Assembly: GCA_023269295.1 (NCBI GenBank)
Contig: JAHFTU010000016.1
Location: 1-16,518 of the forward strand
Length of the DNA: 16,518 nucleotides
Origin: Candidatus Woesearchaeota archaeon
Lineage (GTDB): Archaea; Nanobdellota; Nanobdellia; Woesearchaeales; UBA10216
Reading direction: 5' to 3'
Below are positions 1-6,640 of this stretch, piece after piece. Numbering within the stretch: position 1 is the stretch's first letter; every line of letters starts with the position of its first letter. A model generated the notes under the pieces. That model was not told the DNA's origin and did not search any database. It saw nothing but the letters and a program-made list of their open reading frames with translations. Position numbers and translations under genes: made by a program.

Positions 1-35
1 CTATCATTTATTAAGTCAAGAAACTCGCCAGCCAT
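1..35 (-). CDS. 5' end of a divergent gene leaving the window
   Basis: An ATG on the minus strand at 35 opens a frame that stays open to the left edge and encodes MAGEFLDLIND. It is preceded by GTGAG (minus strand, 41-45), five bases from the ATG, and by a further GGGGAGAAG, a good archaeal ribosome binding site. A TATA-like box lies at 91-98 on the same strand. Only eleven codons are visible, so no function can be given; the gene call rests on the start signals alone. Confidence 0.4.
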   Translation of the reverse strand, partial: MAGEFLDLIND

Positions 36-90
36 TTTAACTCACTTCTCCCCGAAAACCTTCCGGAGCCACTGCAAATCTTACAGCCCC

Positions 91-98
91 TATTTATG
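91..98 (-). promoter_or_regulatory. TATA box for the leftward partial gene
   Basis: On the minus strand the sequence reads GCATAAATAGG, an archaeal TATA-like box. A start about 25 bases downstream, near 69, would give a leader of about 35 bases ending in the GTGAG site before the ATG at 35. It is divergent from the rightward TATA box at 139-148, so the 36-230 gap looks like a divergent promoter region. Confidence 0.4.
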
Positions 99-138
99 CT
101 TTTCTATCTTTTAGTTTACATGTTGCATTATAATAAGA

Positions 139-148
139 TTTATATATT
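139..148 (+). promoter_or_regulatory. TATA box for the Bro/CARF/DinD operon
   Basis: AAGATTTATATATTAA contains a strong archaeal TATA element in an AT-rich stretch. The expected transcription start is near 170, leaving a leader of about 60 bases before the ATG at 231. Two very short frames lie around this leader: 158-238 (26 codons, overlapping the ATG at 231) and 201-230 (9 codons). Neither has independent support. Confidence 0.5.
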
Positions 149-230
149 AATTGGGAAATGGAGGATGTGGACAGGCAGCAAAGGCAAAAAGCTATTAAAG
201 ATGGTACAGAAAGCACGCAACTGGCACTAA

Positions 231-1091
231 ATGGCTGAGAAAATGGACAAAGACAAAGCGCTCGTGGTTTTTCAGGACAAGAAGATTAGAAGGATTTGGT
301 ATAACAATGAGTGGTTTTACTCGATTGTAGATATTGTCCAAGTCCTCACAGATAGTCCCACTCCTAGGCAGTATTGGGGGAAAGTTAAGGATAGGGAGTT
401 TATTCAACTTGAACTGTCCCCAATTTGGGTACAGTTGAAATTGCCAGCAGAAGATGGCAAATTAAGGGAAACAGACTGTGCCAATACCAAGAACATATTC
501 AGATTAGTTCAATCCATGCCGTCAAAGAAAGCCGAGCCGTTCAAGCAGTGGCTTGCCCAGGTTGGCTACGAAAGAGTTCAGGAGATTGAAAACCCCGAAC
601 TGGCGCAGGACAGGGTTAAAGAGTACTACGAGCTTAAAGGATATCCAAAAGATTGGATTGACAAGCGCATAAGGGGCATAGCCATAAGGCAGGAATTGAC
701 TGATGAGTGGAAAGGTAGGGGCGTTATTGAAGAAAAAGACTTTGCAATACTCACCAATGAAATAAGCAAAGCCACATTCGGAAAGACTGTGCTGGAATAC
801 AAGGAGTTTAAAGGCCTAAAGAAGAAAAATCAGAACTTAAGGGACCACATGACTGACTGGGAGCTTATCCTTACTATGGTTGGTGAAAAGGCCACGACAG
901 ACATAACAACAGCCAAAGATGCCAAAGGATTTGACGAATGCAAAGACTCAGCCAACGAAGGCGGGCAGATAGCCGCGAACACTCGAAAAGAGCTTGAGCA
1001 AAAGACGGGAAAATCGATAGTGTCTAGCGGCAACTTCTTGGGCATCACAAAAAAGCATGTCAGGATAGTAAGGAACAAAAAACAGCAATGA
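231..1091 (+). CDS. Bro-N / DinD-like antirepressor protein
   Basis: A 286-residue protein. The N-terminal part (about residues 14-110) looks like a Bro-N domain, the DNA-binding domain of phage and virus antirepressors, with the WYNNEWFYSIVDIVQVL and PRQYWGKVKDRE signatures. The C-terminal half (about 175-270) resembles the conserved C-terminal region of DinD, with KGLKKKNQNLRDHM, a GEKATTDI segment and a final Glu/Lys-rich helix. An in-frame TAA directly precedes the ATG at 231, so the gene cannot start earlier; the ATG at 243 is an alternative and neither has a clear ribosome binding site. It is first in a rightward gene run, 44 bases before the CARF regulator. Proteins of this family are usually described as phage antirepressors or SOS-linked factors; the role here is not shown by the sequence. 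Confidence 0.8.
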   Translation: MAEKMDKDKALVVFQDKKIRRIWYNNEWFYSIVDIVQVLTDSPTPRQYWGKVKDREFIQLELSPIWVQLKLPAEDGKLRETDCANTKNIFRLVQSMPSKKAEPFKQWLAQVGYERVQEIENPELAQDRVKEYYELKGYPKDWIDKRIRGIAIRQELTDEWKGRGVIEEKDFAILTNEISKATFGKTVLEYKEFKGLKKKNQNLRDHMTDWELILTMVGEKATTDITTAKDAKGFDECKDSANEGGQIAANTRKELEQKTGKSIVSSGNFLGITKKHVRIVRNKKQQ

Positions 1092-1093
1092 TA

Positions 1094-1104
1094 ATGTTTA
1101 TTAA
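1094..1104 (+). promoter_or_regulatory. possible TATA box before the CARF regulator
   Basis: TGTTTATTAAC in the 44-base gap between the Bro protein and the CARF gene is TATA-like. It would place transcription start near 1125, about 11 bases before the ATG at 1136. If used, the regulator could be expressed independently of the Bro gene. The match is short and the call is weak. Confidence 0.25.
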
Positions 1105-1135
1105 CGCTCAGTTCAGATAGAGATGTGTTGGGGAG

Positions 1136-1735
1136 ATGGTAAAAGTACTCATAGCAACGCTTTACAGTCCAGAGCCGGTGCTGCTGGCCGCCACTAGGCT
1201 GTCTGCCGAACGGCTAGTTCTTTTAATTGATGACAAGCCCAACGCTGAGCAGGAAAAAAGCCTCAAAACCATCCATGACTCACTAGGCAAGATAATGGAC
1301 GTAAAAGTCGTCAAAACGCCTGTTTATGACATCGTAAAGGTCGCTGAGAAGTGCGTTGACGTAATAGACCAGGTTCCCAGGGATGATGTTGTTTATGTGA
1401 ACGTTACTTCCGGCCGCAAGACCAAAGCGCTGGGACTTCTGTTCGCTGCTTACGCTAGATGCGAGAAAGTAAAGAAGATAGCATACAATCCTGAAGAGGA
1501 CAAAGCAAGCGTCGTCTACCTTCCTAAACTGTCGTTCCATCTCACTGAGAGCCAGAAGCGCATACTGGAATACCTGGCCGTGGATGACTACAAGGACCAC
1601 GCAGAACTGGCAAAAAAGCTGGAAATGTCCAGGGCTATGCTCTACCGCAACATCAAAGAACTCCAAGACATGGACTTCATAACAGTTGAGAATGGATTGC
1701 ATTTGACTGATGCTGGGAGAATTGCGAGGCTGTGA
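1136..1735 (+). CDS. CARF domain / winged-helix regulator (Csa3-like)
   Basis: A 199-residue protein. Residues 1-130 form a Rossmann-like CARF domain: an opening strand (VKVLIATLY), a second strand (RLVLLIDD), and the ligand-loop motif VNVTSGRKTKALG at 88-100, in the position of the conserved loop that contacts cyclic oligoadenylate in CARF proteins. Residues about 136-199 are a winged helix-turn-helix (LTESQKRILEYL, SRAMLYRNIKEL, then the wing and LTDAGR). This is the layout of Csa3, the transcription factor of archaeal CRISPR systems, but no cas gene cluster or CRISPR array is present. GGGGAG directly abuts the ATG, so the spacing of the ribosome binding site is unusual. The stop codon is one base before the DinD ATG, indicating coupling. 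Ligand binding is inferred from the fold. Confidence 0.85.
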   Translation: MVKVLIATLYSPEPVLLAATRLSAERLVLLIDDKPNAEQEKSLKTIHDSLGKIMDVKVVKTPVYDIVKVAEKCVDVIDQVPRDDVVYVNVTSGRKTKALGLLFAAYARCEKVKKIAYNPEEDKASVVYLPKLSFHLTESQKRILEYLAVDDYKDHAELAKKLEMSRAMLYRNIKELQDMDFITVENGLHLTDAGRIARL

Positions 1736-1736
1736 A

Positions 1737-2597
1737 ATGGATAAAGGAATCATAACAAAGCTGAAAAAGTCCTTTGAGGATTATGCGCATGAAACTGATG
1801 GGGTTGAGTTTTGGTTTGCAAGAGATTTACAGAAGCTCTTGGGGTATGATAAGTGGGAGAATTTTCTTAACGTCATTGAAAAGGCTAAGACTGCTTGTGA
1901 AAAATCAGGCTATGAGATACTAGACCATTTTCCCGATGTCAGGAAAATGGTTGACCTCGGCTCTGGCGCCAAGAGGGAAGTAGAAGACTTTATGCTTACA
2001 AGATACGCGTGTTACCTGACTGCGCAGAATGGAGATTCCCAAAAAGAAGAAATCGCTTTTGCACAGAGCTATTTTGCAATTCAAACCAGAAAACAAGAGC
2101 TTATAGAGCAAAGGATATCGCTCGTTGAGAGATTACAGGCAAGGCAAAAGCTCGTCGCGTCAGAAACAGAGCTTTCAAAGCTGATTTATGAGCGCGGCGT
2201 TGATGGCGATGGTTTTGCGAGAATACGAAGCAAAGGCGACCAGGTTCTTTTTGGCGGCTACACAACCGCAAAAATGAAAGACAAGCTTGGCGTGCCCCAA
2301 AGCAGGCCGCTTGCAGATTTTCTCCCTACAATAACAATCACCGCGAAAAATCTAGCCACGGAAATCACCAACTTCAATGTCAAAAAAGACGATCTTCAAG
2401 GCGAAGAGCGCATAACAAAAGAACATGTGCTGAATAACGCCGATGTGCGCCAGCTTTTGTCAAAAAGGGGCATAAAGCCCGAAGAATTGCCTCCGGAAGA
2501 GGACATCCAAAAGCTTGAGCGAAGGGTCAGAAAAGACGAAAAGCAAATAGCGCAGTCATCAAAGAAAAAGCTGGCAAAAAACCGCGGAAGCAAATGA
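1737..2597 (+). CDS. dinD: DNA damage-inducible protein D (DinD)
   Basis: A 286-residue protein with strong similarity by eye to bacterial DinD. It has the ARDLQKLLGYDKWENF segment of the Bro-N-like N-terminal domain (about 20-45), the RYACYLTAQNGD signature, the SYFAIQTRKQEL helix, and the C-terminal EELPPEEDIQKLERRV segment near residues 255-270. The frame could extend back to 1710, but the ATG at 1737 is chosen because GAGG at 1726-1729 lies seven bases before it and the start then follows the CARF stop by one base. Escherichia coli DinD is an SOS-induced protein reported to affect RecA filaments in vitro. Here it forms a tight pair with the CARF regulator. The tail is Lys-rich. The general domain layout matches the first protein of the operon, so the two are distant paralogues. 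Confidence 0.88.
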   Translation: MDKGIITKLKKSFEDYAHETDGVEFWFARDLQKLLGYDKWENFLNVIEKAKTACEKSGYEILDHFPDVRKMVDLGSGAKREVEDFMLTRYACYLTAQNGDSQKEEIAFAQSYFAIQTRKQELIEQRISLVERLQARQKLVASETELSKLIYERGVDGDGFARIRSKGDQVLFGGYTTAKMKDKLGVPQSRPLADFLPTITITAKNLATEITNFNVKKDDLQGEERITKEHVLNNADVRQLLSKRGIKPEELPPEEDIQKLERRVRKDEKQIAQSSKKKLAKNRGSK

Positions 2598-2662
2598 AAC
2601 CGAAACGCCAAGTAGAAAACGGACTGCATCTAACGGACGCGGGAAGGATGGAGAGGGTGTGA
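2594..2662 (+). pseudogene. 3' remnant of a second CARF/winged-helix gene
   Basis: A 22-codon frame opens at an ATG that overlaps the DinD stop (ATGA) and ends with VENGLHLTDAGR followed by MERV and a TGA stop. The CARF regulator at 1136-1735 ends with the same twelve residues followed by IARL and a stop. Ten of the sixteen compared codons differ only silently and three cause residue changes, so this is not a recent tandem copy: it is the wing and tail of a divergent homologue whose body is gone. The residues before it (MKPKRQ) do not match the regulator, so the junction lies near 2610. It could still be translated as a short peptide by coupling to DinD, but no CARF or helix-turn-helix remains. 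Confidence 0.65.
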
Positions 2663-2679
2663 TTTGAGGATGAAATGTC

Positions 2680-3759
2680 ATGACCAGACAAATAAATAAA
2701 AAAATTGACTTTATTTTAGGGTTACCTGGTTTTAACTTTCTTAAAAATATGACTATTCGTAAAACGATTTCACAAGAAACAACTTTAAAATTTTACTGCA
2801 ACCAAAAAAAGTGTGTAATAAATAATGACAATAGATTTCACACCTCTGTAAGTGATGTTAGGAGAATCATATTTGATGCTAAAGCCTCCAAAAAAACTGC
2901 ACTGTTAATTGATACGAAAAGTGGGCGAATATACGGTAAAGTAATGATAGAAAAGCAAGAAAAACCTGAAGAAGCTTATTTCAAATATACTGCACTGTAT
3001 GCACCTGAACGTCGCATAAATTTTTATGAAAAAGTAGGGGATAAATATGACAAAAAGAATTGGTTCAGCTTTTTTAATGTAGACAAAAATGGAGGGATTA
3101 CAACTCCAATAAATAAGCCAAACATGTTTAAAGTTCCACTAAATAAGAAAGCTACCTCATTCTTGAGAAAAATAAAAAAAATCAGAATGGTTAAAGTAAA
3201 AAATTACCAAAAGCAGAAGGATGCTTTAGCGGTTCCGAATCTAGACGAGTTTTATGTGAGACTAAAGTCTAAAACTCTTATACATGAGGCGGAGCTTCAA
3301 CACGAATTGCTTAACTATTTTGTTAAAAAATTATGGGATGATATAGAGAAAGATAAATTGGATGTTTTAGGTGAGTTCCCACAATACAAACGTGGGAAAT
3401 CAAATTCTGATCCGATCAGAACCAAAAAAAGATTCGACGTAGTGATCTCCGATATTTTCGGCGAACCGTTTGCTTATTTTGAACTCAAATTATACAGGAA
3501 GGAGAATCCTATAACCGCACTTATTGATGGAATATGTAAAGATTACAAAAAAATAAGTGATGATCGTTATTTTAGAAAGAATAGGTATTTTAAAATTATA
3601 ATACTTTCTTATAAAGACAATTTAGCTAATTCATTGAAAGCTAAACTGCCGCAAAGGTTGATGGAACATATCAGTATAGTGACTTATCAAGAACCAAAAA
3701 AAGATGACCCTGTTGATAAATATGTTAGATCTGCTGCGGTACTAAAGAAAGAAGAATAG
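2680..3759 (+). CDS. unrecognised protein with a PD-(D/E)XK nuclease core
   Basis: A 359-residue protein that I do not recognise as a named family. The C-terminal half has a likely restriction-endonuclease fold: an acidic helix HEAELQHELL at 202-211, the RFDVVI strand with Asp253, and YFELKLY with Glu268 and Lys270, giving the D-x(14)-E-x-K pattern; a later strand is FKIIILSY. The N-terminal 190 residues are rich in Lys and aromatic residues, with strand-like stretches such as KTALLIDTKSGRIYGKV, and could recognise a target. GAGG at 2666-2669 lies ten bases before the ATG. The gene is visibly AT-rich and uses A/T-ending codons, like the DUF262 gene 19 bases downstream and unlike the genes to the left, suggesting the two were acquired together. 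A role in restriction is inferred. Confidence 0.65.
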   Translation: MTRQINKKIDFILGLPGFNFLKNMTIRKTISQETTLKFYCNQKKCVINNDNRFHTSVSDVRRIIFDAKASKKTALLIDTKSGRIYGKVMIEKQEKPEEAYFKYTALYAPERRINFYEKVGDKYDKKNWFSFFNVDKNGGITTPINKPNMFKVPLNKKATSFLRKIKKIRMVKVKNYQKQKDALAVPNLDEFYVRLKSKTLIHEAELQHELLNYFVKKLWDDIEKDKLDVLGEFPQYKRGKSNSDPIRTKKRFDVVISDIFGEPFAYFELKLYRKENPITALIDGICKDYKKISDDRYFRKNRYFKIIILSYKDNLANSLKAKLPQRLMEHISIVTYQEPKKDDPVDKYVRSAAVLKKEE

Positions 3760-3778
3760 CGATTGTGAGGGATAAAAA

Positions 3779-5368
3779 ATGACATCTAAAATGGAAATAA
3801 AACCAGACACATTAAAATTTGAATCCTTACTTTCTGAATTCAAGGAACAGAAAATAAGAATTCCTGAGTTTCAAAGAGATTTTGTTTGGGATAAGAATAG
3901 AATAAGAAAATTGCTTAATAGCATTTATAACCAATATCCGATTGGTAGCTACGTACTTTGGGAATCTACTGATAAAATTAAATGTGTTGAAAGGGTTGGG
4001 AATTACGAATTTGAAAATTCGCCTCCTGAAGGGCATCCTATAAAATATGTAATTGATGGGCAACAGAGGATTCTTTCAATTATTGCAGCTATTAAAGGAG
4101 CAACTATTGCGGATAAGGAGTATAATTTTTATTTTGATTTGGACAAATGCACTTTTCTCGAAGAAAAGGAAATTGAGATCAAAGAAAGGAGTGTGCCATT
4201 GCAGAGAATATTCCTGAATAGTGCAGAATATAGTAACCTTATTGATGAGTATGACCGTAAATATAGAGAGTTGTTGAACGATCTATATTTAAGATTTCAT
4301 AGCTATCCTTTTTCAATTATTTATGTAAAGAATGAGAATAGTCTAAAAAACATATGCAACGTTTTTCATATGCTAAATACGACAGGGAAAAAATTATCTC
4401 CTGTAGCGCTGGTTATTTCTAAAGCCTGGAGTGAAAGTTTTGATTTGAGACAAAAATTTAATGAAATGCATGAGAAATTTGAAGAGTTTGGAGAAATTCC
4501 AGAGTATAGAATACTACAATTAGCAGCTGTATTATTTTATGAGAAAAAATGTAAGAAGGATATAATTATTAACTACTTGGAAATATCTAAATTGAGAGAG
4601 AATTGGTATAATTTAATAAAATCACTAGAATTTGCATTAGATTTCCTAACTAATAAATTGAAAGTTAAGCATATAAAATATATTCCTTTTGATATAATTA
4701 TTGTACCTTTAGCATATTTTTATTACAATAATAAAAAAGGGGAGAATAGTATTCAAAAAGAACAATTTGAAAAATGGTTTTGGATGGCGGGTCTTTCAAG
4801 ACGTTATGACTCTGCAGTTGAGGGCAGGGTGGAAAAAGACCTTGTAGAGTTTGATAAAATTTTAAATGGAGATAAGGCTGAGTTTAATTATCAAATTGGA
4901 TGGGATGAATTAAAAAAATCTATACGTAATGAAAAATTAAGTTTTGGGAGCGCATTCTCTAAAACGATACTTTCCTTATATTCTTATAACAATCCACTAG
5001 GTCTTAAAGATGGTGAATCCGTGCAATTTAGAAGTTATTCTTTCCTGAACAGAAAAAATCTTCATCACGTCTTCCCTAAAAATCATATAAAAAAACACAT
5101 TCCAGATTTAAAGGAATATACTAACAAAGTAGTTAACTTCTGTTTTCTGCCAGCTGATCAGAATATAGAAGCTAGCGATGATCCCCCAAAAAAATATATG
5201 GAAGAGTTCTCAAAAGCAAACAAAAAATTTGAGGAGGCATTGAATAGTCATTTCATTAAGGATTTAAAGGAATTTGGTATCGACGATGATGATTTTGAAA
5301 AGTTTCTAGAAAAAAGGTCTGAAATTATAAAAAAAGAATTTGAGAAACTAATAAAAAAGGAAAACTAA
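3779..5368 (+). CDS. DUF262 / HNH nuclease, GmrSD-like
   Basis: A 529-residue protein. The N-terminal DUF262 domain (ParB/Srx-like fold) is shown by IPEFQRDFVWDKNRIRKLL at 28-46, YPIGSYVLWE at 53-62 and the signature DGQQR at 93-97. The C-terminal region has a DUF1524-like HNH motif: LHHVFPKNH with His429 and His430, then VVNFCFLPADQN with Asn453 and Asn462, and a following DPPKKY. In GmrSD type IV restriction enzymes the DUF262 part binds nucleotide and the DUF1524 part cuts modified DNA; related proteins occur in other anti-phage systems. Here both parts are on one chain. The ATG follows a GAGGG with nine bases between. Low GC content suggests horizontal transfer with the upstream nuclease. 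The next gene starts directly after the stop (TAAATG). Confidence 0.85.
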   Translation: MTSKMEIKPDTLKFESLLSEFKEQKIRIPEFQRDFVWDKNRIRKLLNSIYNQYPIGSYVLWESTDKIKCVERVGNYEFENSPPEGHPIKYVIDGQQRILSIIAAIKGATIADKEYNFYFDLDKCTFLEEKEIEIKERSVPLQRIFLNSAEYSNLIDEYDRKYRELLNDLYLRFHSYPFSIIYVKNENSLKNICNVFHMLNTTGKKLSPVALVISKAWSESFDLRQKFNEMHEKFEEFGEIPEYRILQLAAVLFYEKKCKKDIIINYLEISKLRENWYNLIKSLEFALDFLTNKLKVKHIKYIPFDIIIVPLAYFYYNNKKGENSIQKEQFEKWFWMAGLSRRYDSAVEGRVEKDLVEFDKILNGDKAEFNYQIGWDELKKSIRNEKLSFGSAFSKTILSLYSYNNPLGLKDGESVQFRSYSFLNRKNLHHVFPKNHIKKHIPDLKEYTNKVVNFCFLPADQNIEASDDPPKKYMEEFSKANKKFEEALNSHFIKDLKEFGIDDDDFEKFLEKRSEIIKKEFEKLIKKEN

Positions 5369-6577
5369 ATGCCCCTCTACTCCCATTCGCGCCTGAGCAC
5401 GTTCGAGCAGTGCAATCTGAAGTTTAAGTTTAAGTATGTTGATAAGGTTGAGACTGAAGCTGAGGAGGGTGTTGAAGCGTTCTTGGGCAAAAAAGTGCAT
5501 GAGTCTTTGGAGAAGCTGTATTCTGACTTGAAGTTTGAGAAGCTGAGCACGCTGAAGGAGCTCCTGGCTTTCTTCAAAGAGGAATGGAAGAAGAACTGGA
5601 ATGAAAACATCATTATTGTCAGGGAGCATATAACAGAAGAGAATTATTTCAATATGGGTGAGCGCTTTATCATTGACTATTACAACCGCTACAAGCCTTT
5701 TGACCAGTCAAGGGTCATTGGCACTGAGCTCGCGGTGAAAATCAAGCTCGATGGAGAAGGCAAGGACTACAAGCTTATCGGCTACATTGACAGGCTGGAC
5801 TTCAGGGAAGGCGGCGTTTATGAGATTCATGATTATAAGACTAACGCTAACCTGCCGGTGCAGCAGTACCTTGATGAGGACAGGCAGCTGGCGCTTTACG
5901 CGATGGCTGTGAAGCAGATGTATCCTGACGCCAAGAAAGTGAAGCTGGTTTGGCATTTCCTTGCTTTTGATAAGGAGATGAGTTCTGAGCGCACAGAAGA
6001 AGAGCTGGAGGCCCTGAAGTGGGAGACTGTGCAGCTTATTGAGCAGATTGAGTCTGAGAAGGAGTACAAGCCTACGGTTTCTAAGTTGTGCGACTGGTGC
6101 CAGTTCAGGCCCATCTGCCCAATGTGGAAGCACTTGTACAAGATTGAGGACAAGCCGGCAAACGAGTACCTGAAGGACTCTGGGGTGCAGCTGGTAAACG
6201 CTTACGCCAAGCTGACTGCAAAAAAGAAGAGGATAGTAGATGAACTAGAAGAGGAAATGGAAAAGCTGAAAGAAGCGCTCATCAAATTTGCAGCCAAAGA
6301 AGAAGTAAGCGTGGTTTTCGGTTCAGAAGCCAAAGTAAGCGTTAAAGTATACGACACAATACACTTCCCGCCAAAAGAAGAACAGGAAGAGCTCATAAAA
6401 CTACTCAAAAAGCACGATAAATGGGAAGAAGTAAGCGCCCTGGACACCTACGCTTTGGCAAAAATAGTTAAAGAAGCAAAATGGCCGAAAACGCTGCTGG
6501 AAAAACTGAAGGAATTTGAAGAAATTGAAAAAACTGAACGATTGTACCTTGGAAAGATAAAAAAGGAAGAAGATTGA
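5369..6577 (+). CDS. Cas4/RecB-like PD-(D/E)XK nuclease with iron-sulphur motif
   Basis: A 402-residue protein. The nuclease core covers about residues 1-260: LSTFEQC with Cys15, the GKKVHESLEKLY helix with His44 and Glu45, GYIDRLD with Asp141, HDYKT with Asp155 and Lys157, and DRQLALYA near 171-178. The C-terminal CDWCQFRPIC provides Cys241, Cys244 and Cys250, which with Cys15 form the four-cysteine pattern of Cas4, AddB and related iron-sulphur nucleases. Residues about 270-402 are a charged helical extension likely to form a coiled coil. The start immediately follows the DUF262 stop, with almost no room for a ribosome binding site, so translation is probably coupled. Codon choice shifts inside the gene near 6225, from mainly AAG/GAG to mainly AAA/GAA. 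It could act in defence or in general DNA repair, since archaea also carry housekeeping members of this family. Confidence 0.82.
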   Translation: MPLYSHSRLSTFEQCNLKFKFKYVDKVETEAEEGVEAFLGKKVHESLEKLYSDLKFEKLSTLKELLAFFKEEWKKNWNENIIIVREHITEENYFNMGERFIIDYYNRYKPFDQSRVIGTELAVKIKLDGEGKDYKLIGYIDRLDFREGGVYEIHDYKTNANLPVQQYLDEDRQLALYAMAVKQMYPDAKKVKLVWHFLAFDKEMSSERTEEELEALKWETVQLIEQIESEKEYKPTVSKLCDWCQFRPICPMWKHLYKIEDKPANEYLKDSGVQLVNAYAKLTAKKKRIVDELEEEMEKLKEALIKFAAKEEVSVVFGSEAKVSVKVYDTIHFPPKEEQEELIKLLKKHDKWEEVSALDTYALAKIVKEAKWPKTLLEKLKEFEEIEKTERLYLGKIKKEED

Positions 6578-6640
6578 CAAAAATTTTGCTGTTTATTTGA
6601 AAATTCACACAGGACTTCTGAAACATAACTTGCAGAAGCC
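6578..6640. terminator. convergent intergenic gap with weak terminator-like sequence
   Basis: The 63 bases between two converging genes hold the palindrome CAAAAATTTTG just after the rightward stop and a short inverted repeat, CTTCTG (6615-6620) with CAGAAG (6633-6638). T-runs occur on both strands, as expected for archaeal termination, but no strong stem followed by a T-tract is present. Confidence 0.25.

Noticed and set aside
158..238. 26-codon leader frame overlapping the Bro start
   Set aside because: It begins only about ten bases after the TATA box, so it would probably not be on the transcript, and the peptide has no recognisable features.
1710..1736. DinD starting at the ATG at 1710
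   Set aside because: It would overlap the CARF gene by 26 bases and lacks a ribosome binding site, while the ATG at 1737 has GAGG at good spacing.
2594..2662. Repeat as an attachment site of an integrated element
   Set aside because: Integration sites leave nearly identical DNA copies; here the proteins match but ten of sixteen codons differ silently, which fits an old paralogue rather than a site duplication.
6615..6638. Stem CTTCTG/CAGAAG as an intrinsic terminator
   Set aside because: The stem is only six pairs with a loop of twelve and no adjoining T-tract; kept only as part of a weak terminator-region note.
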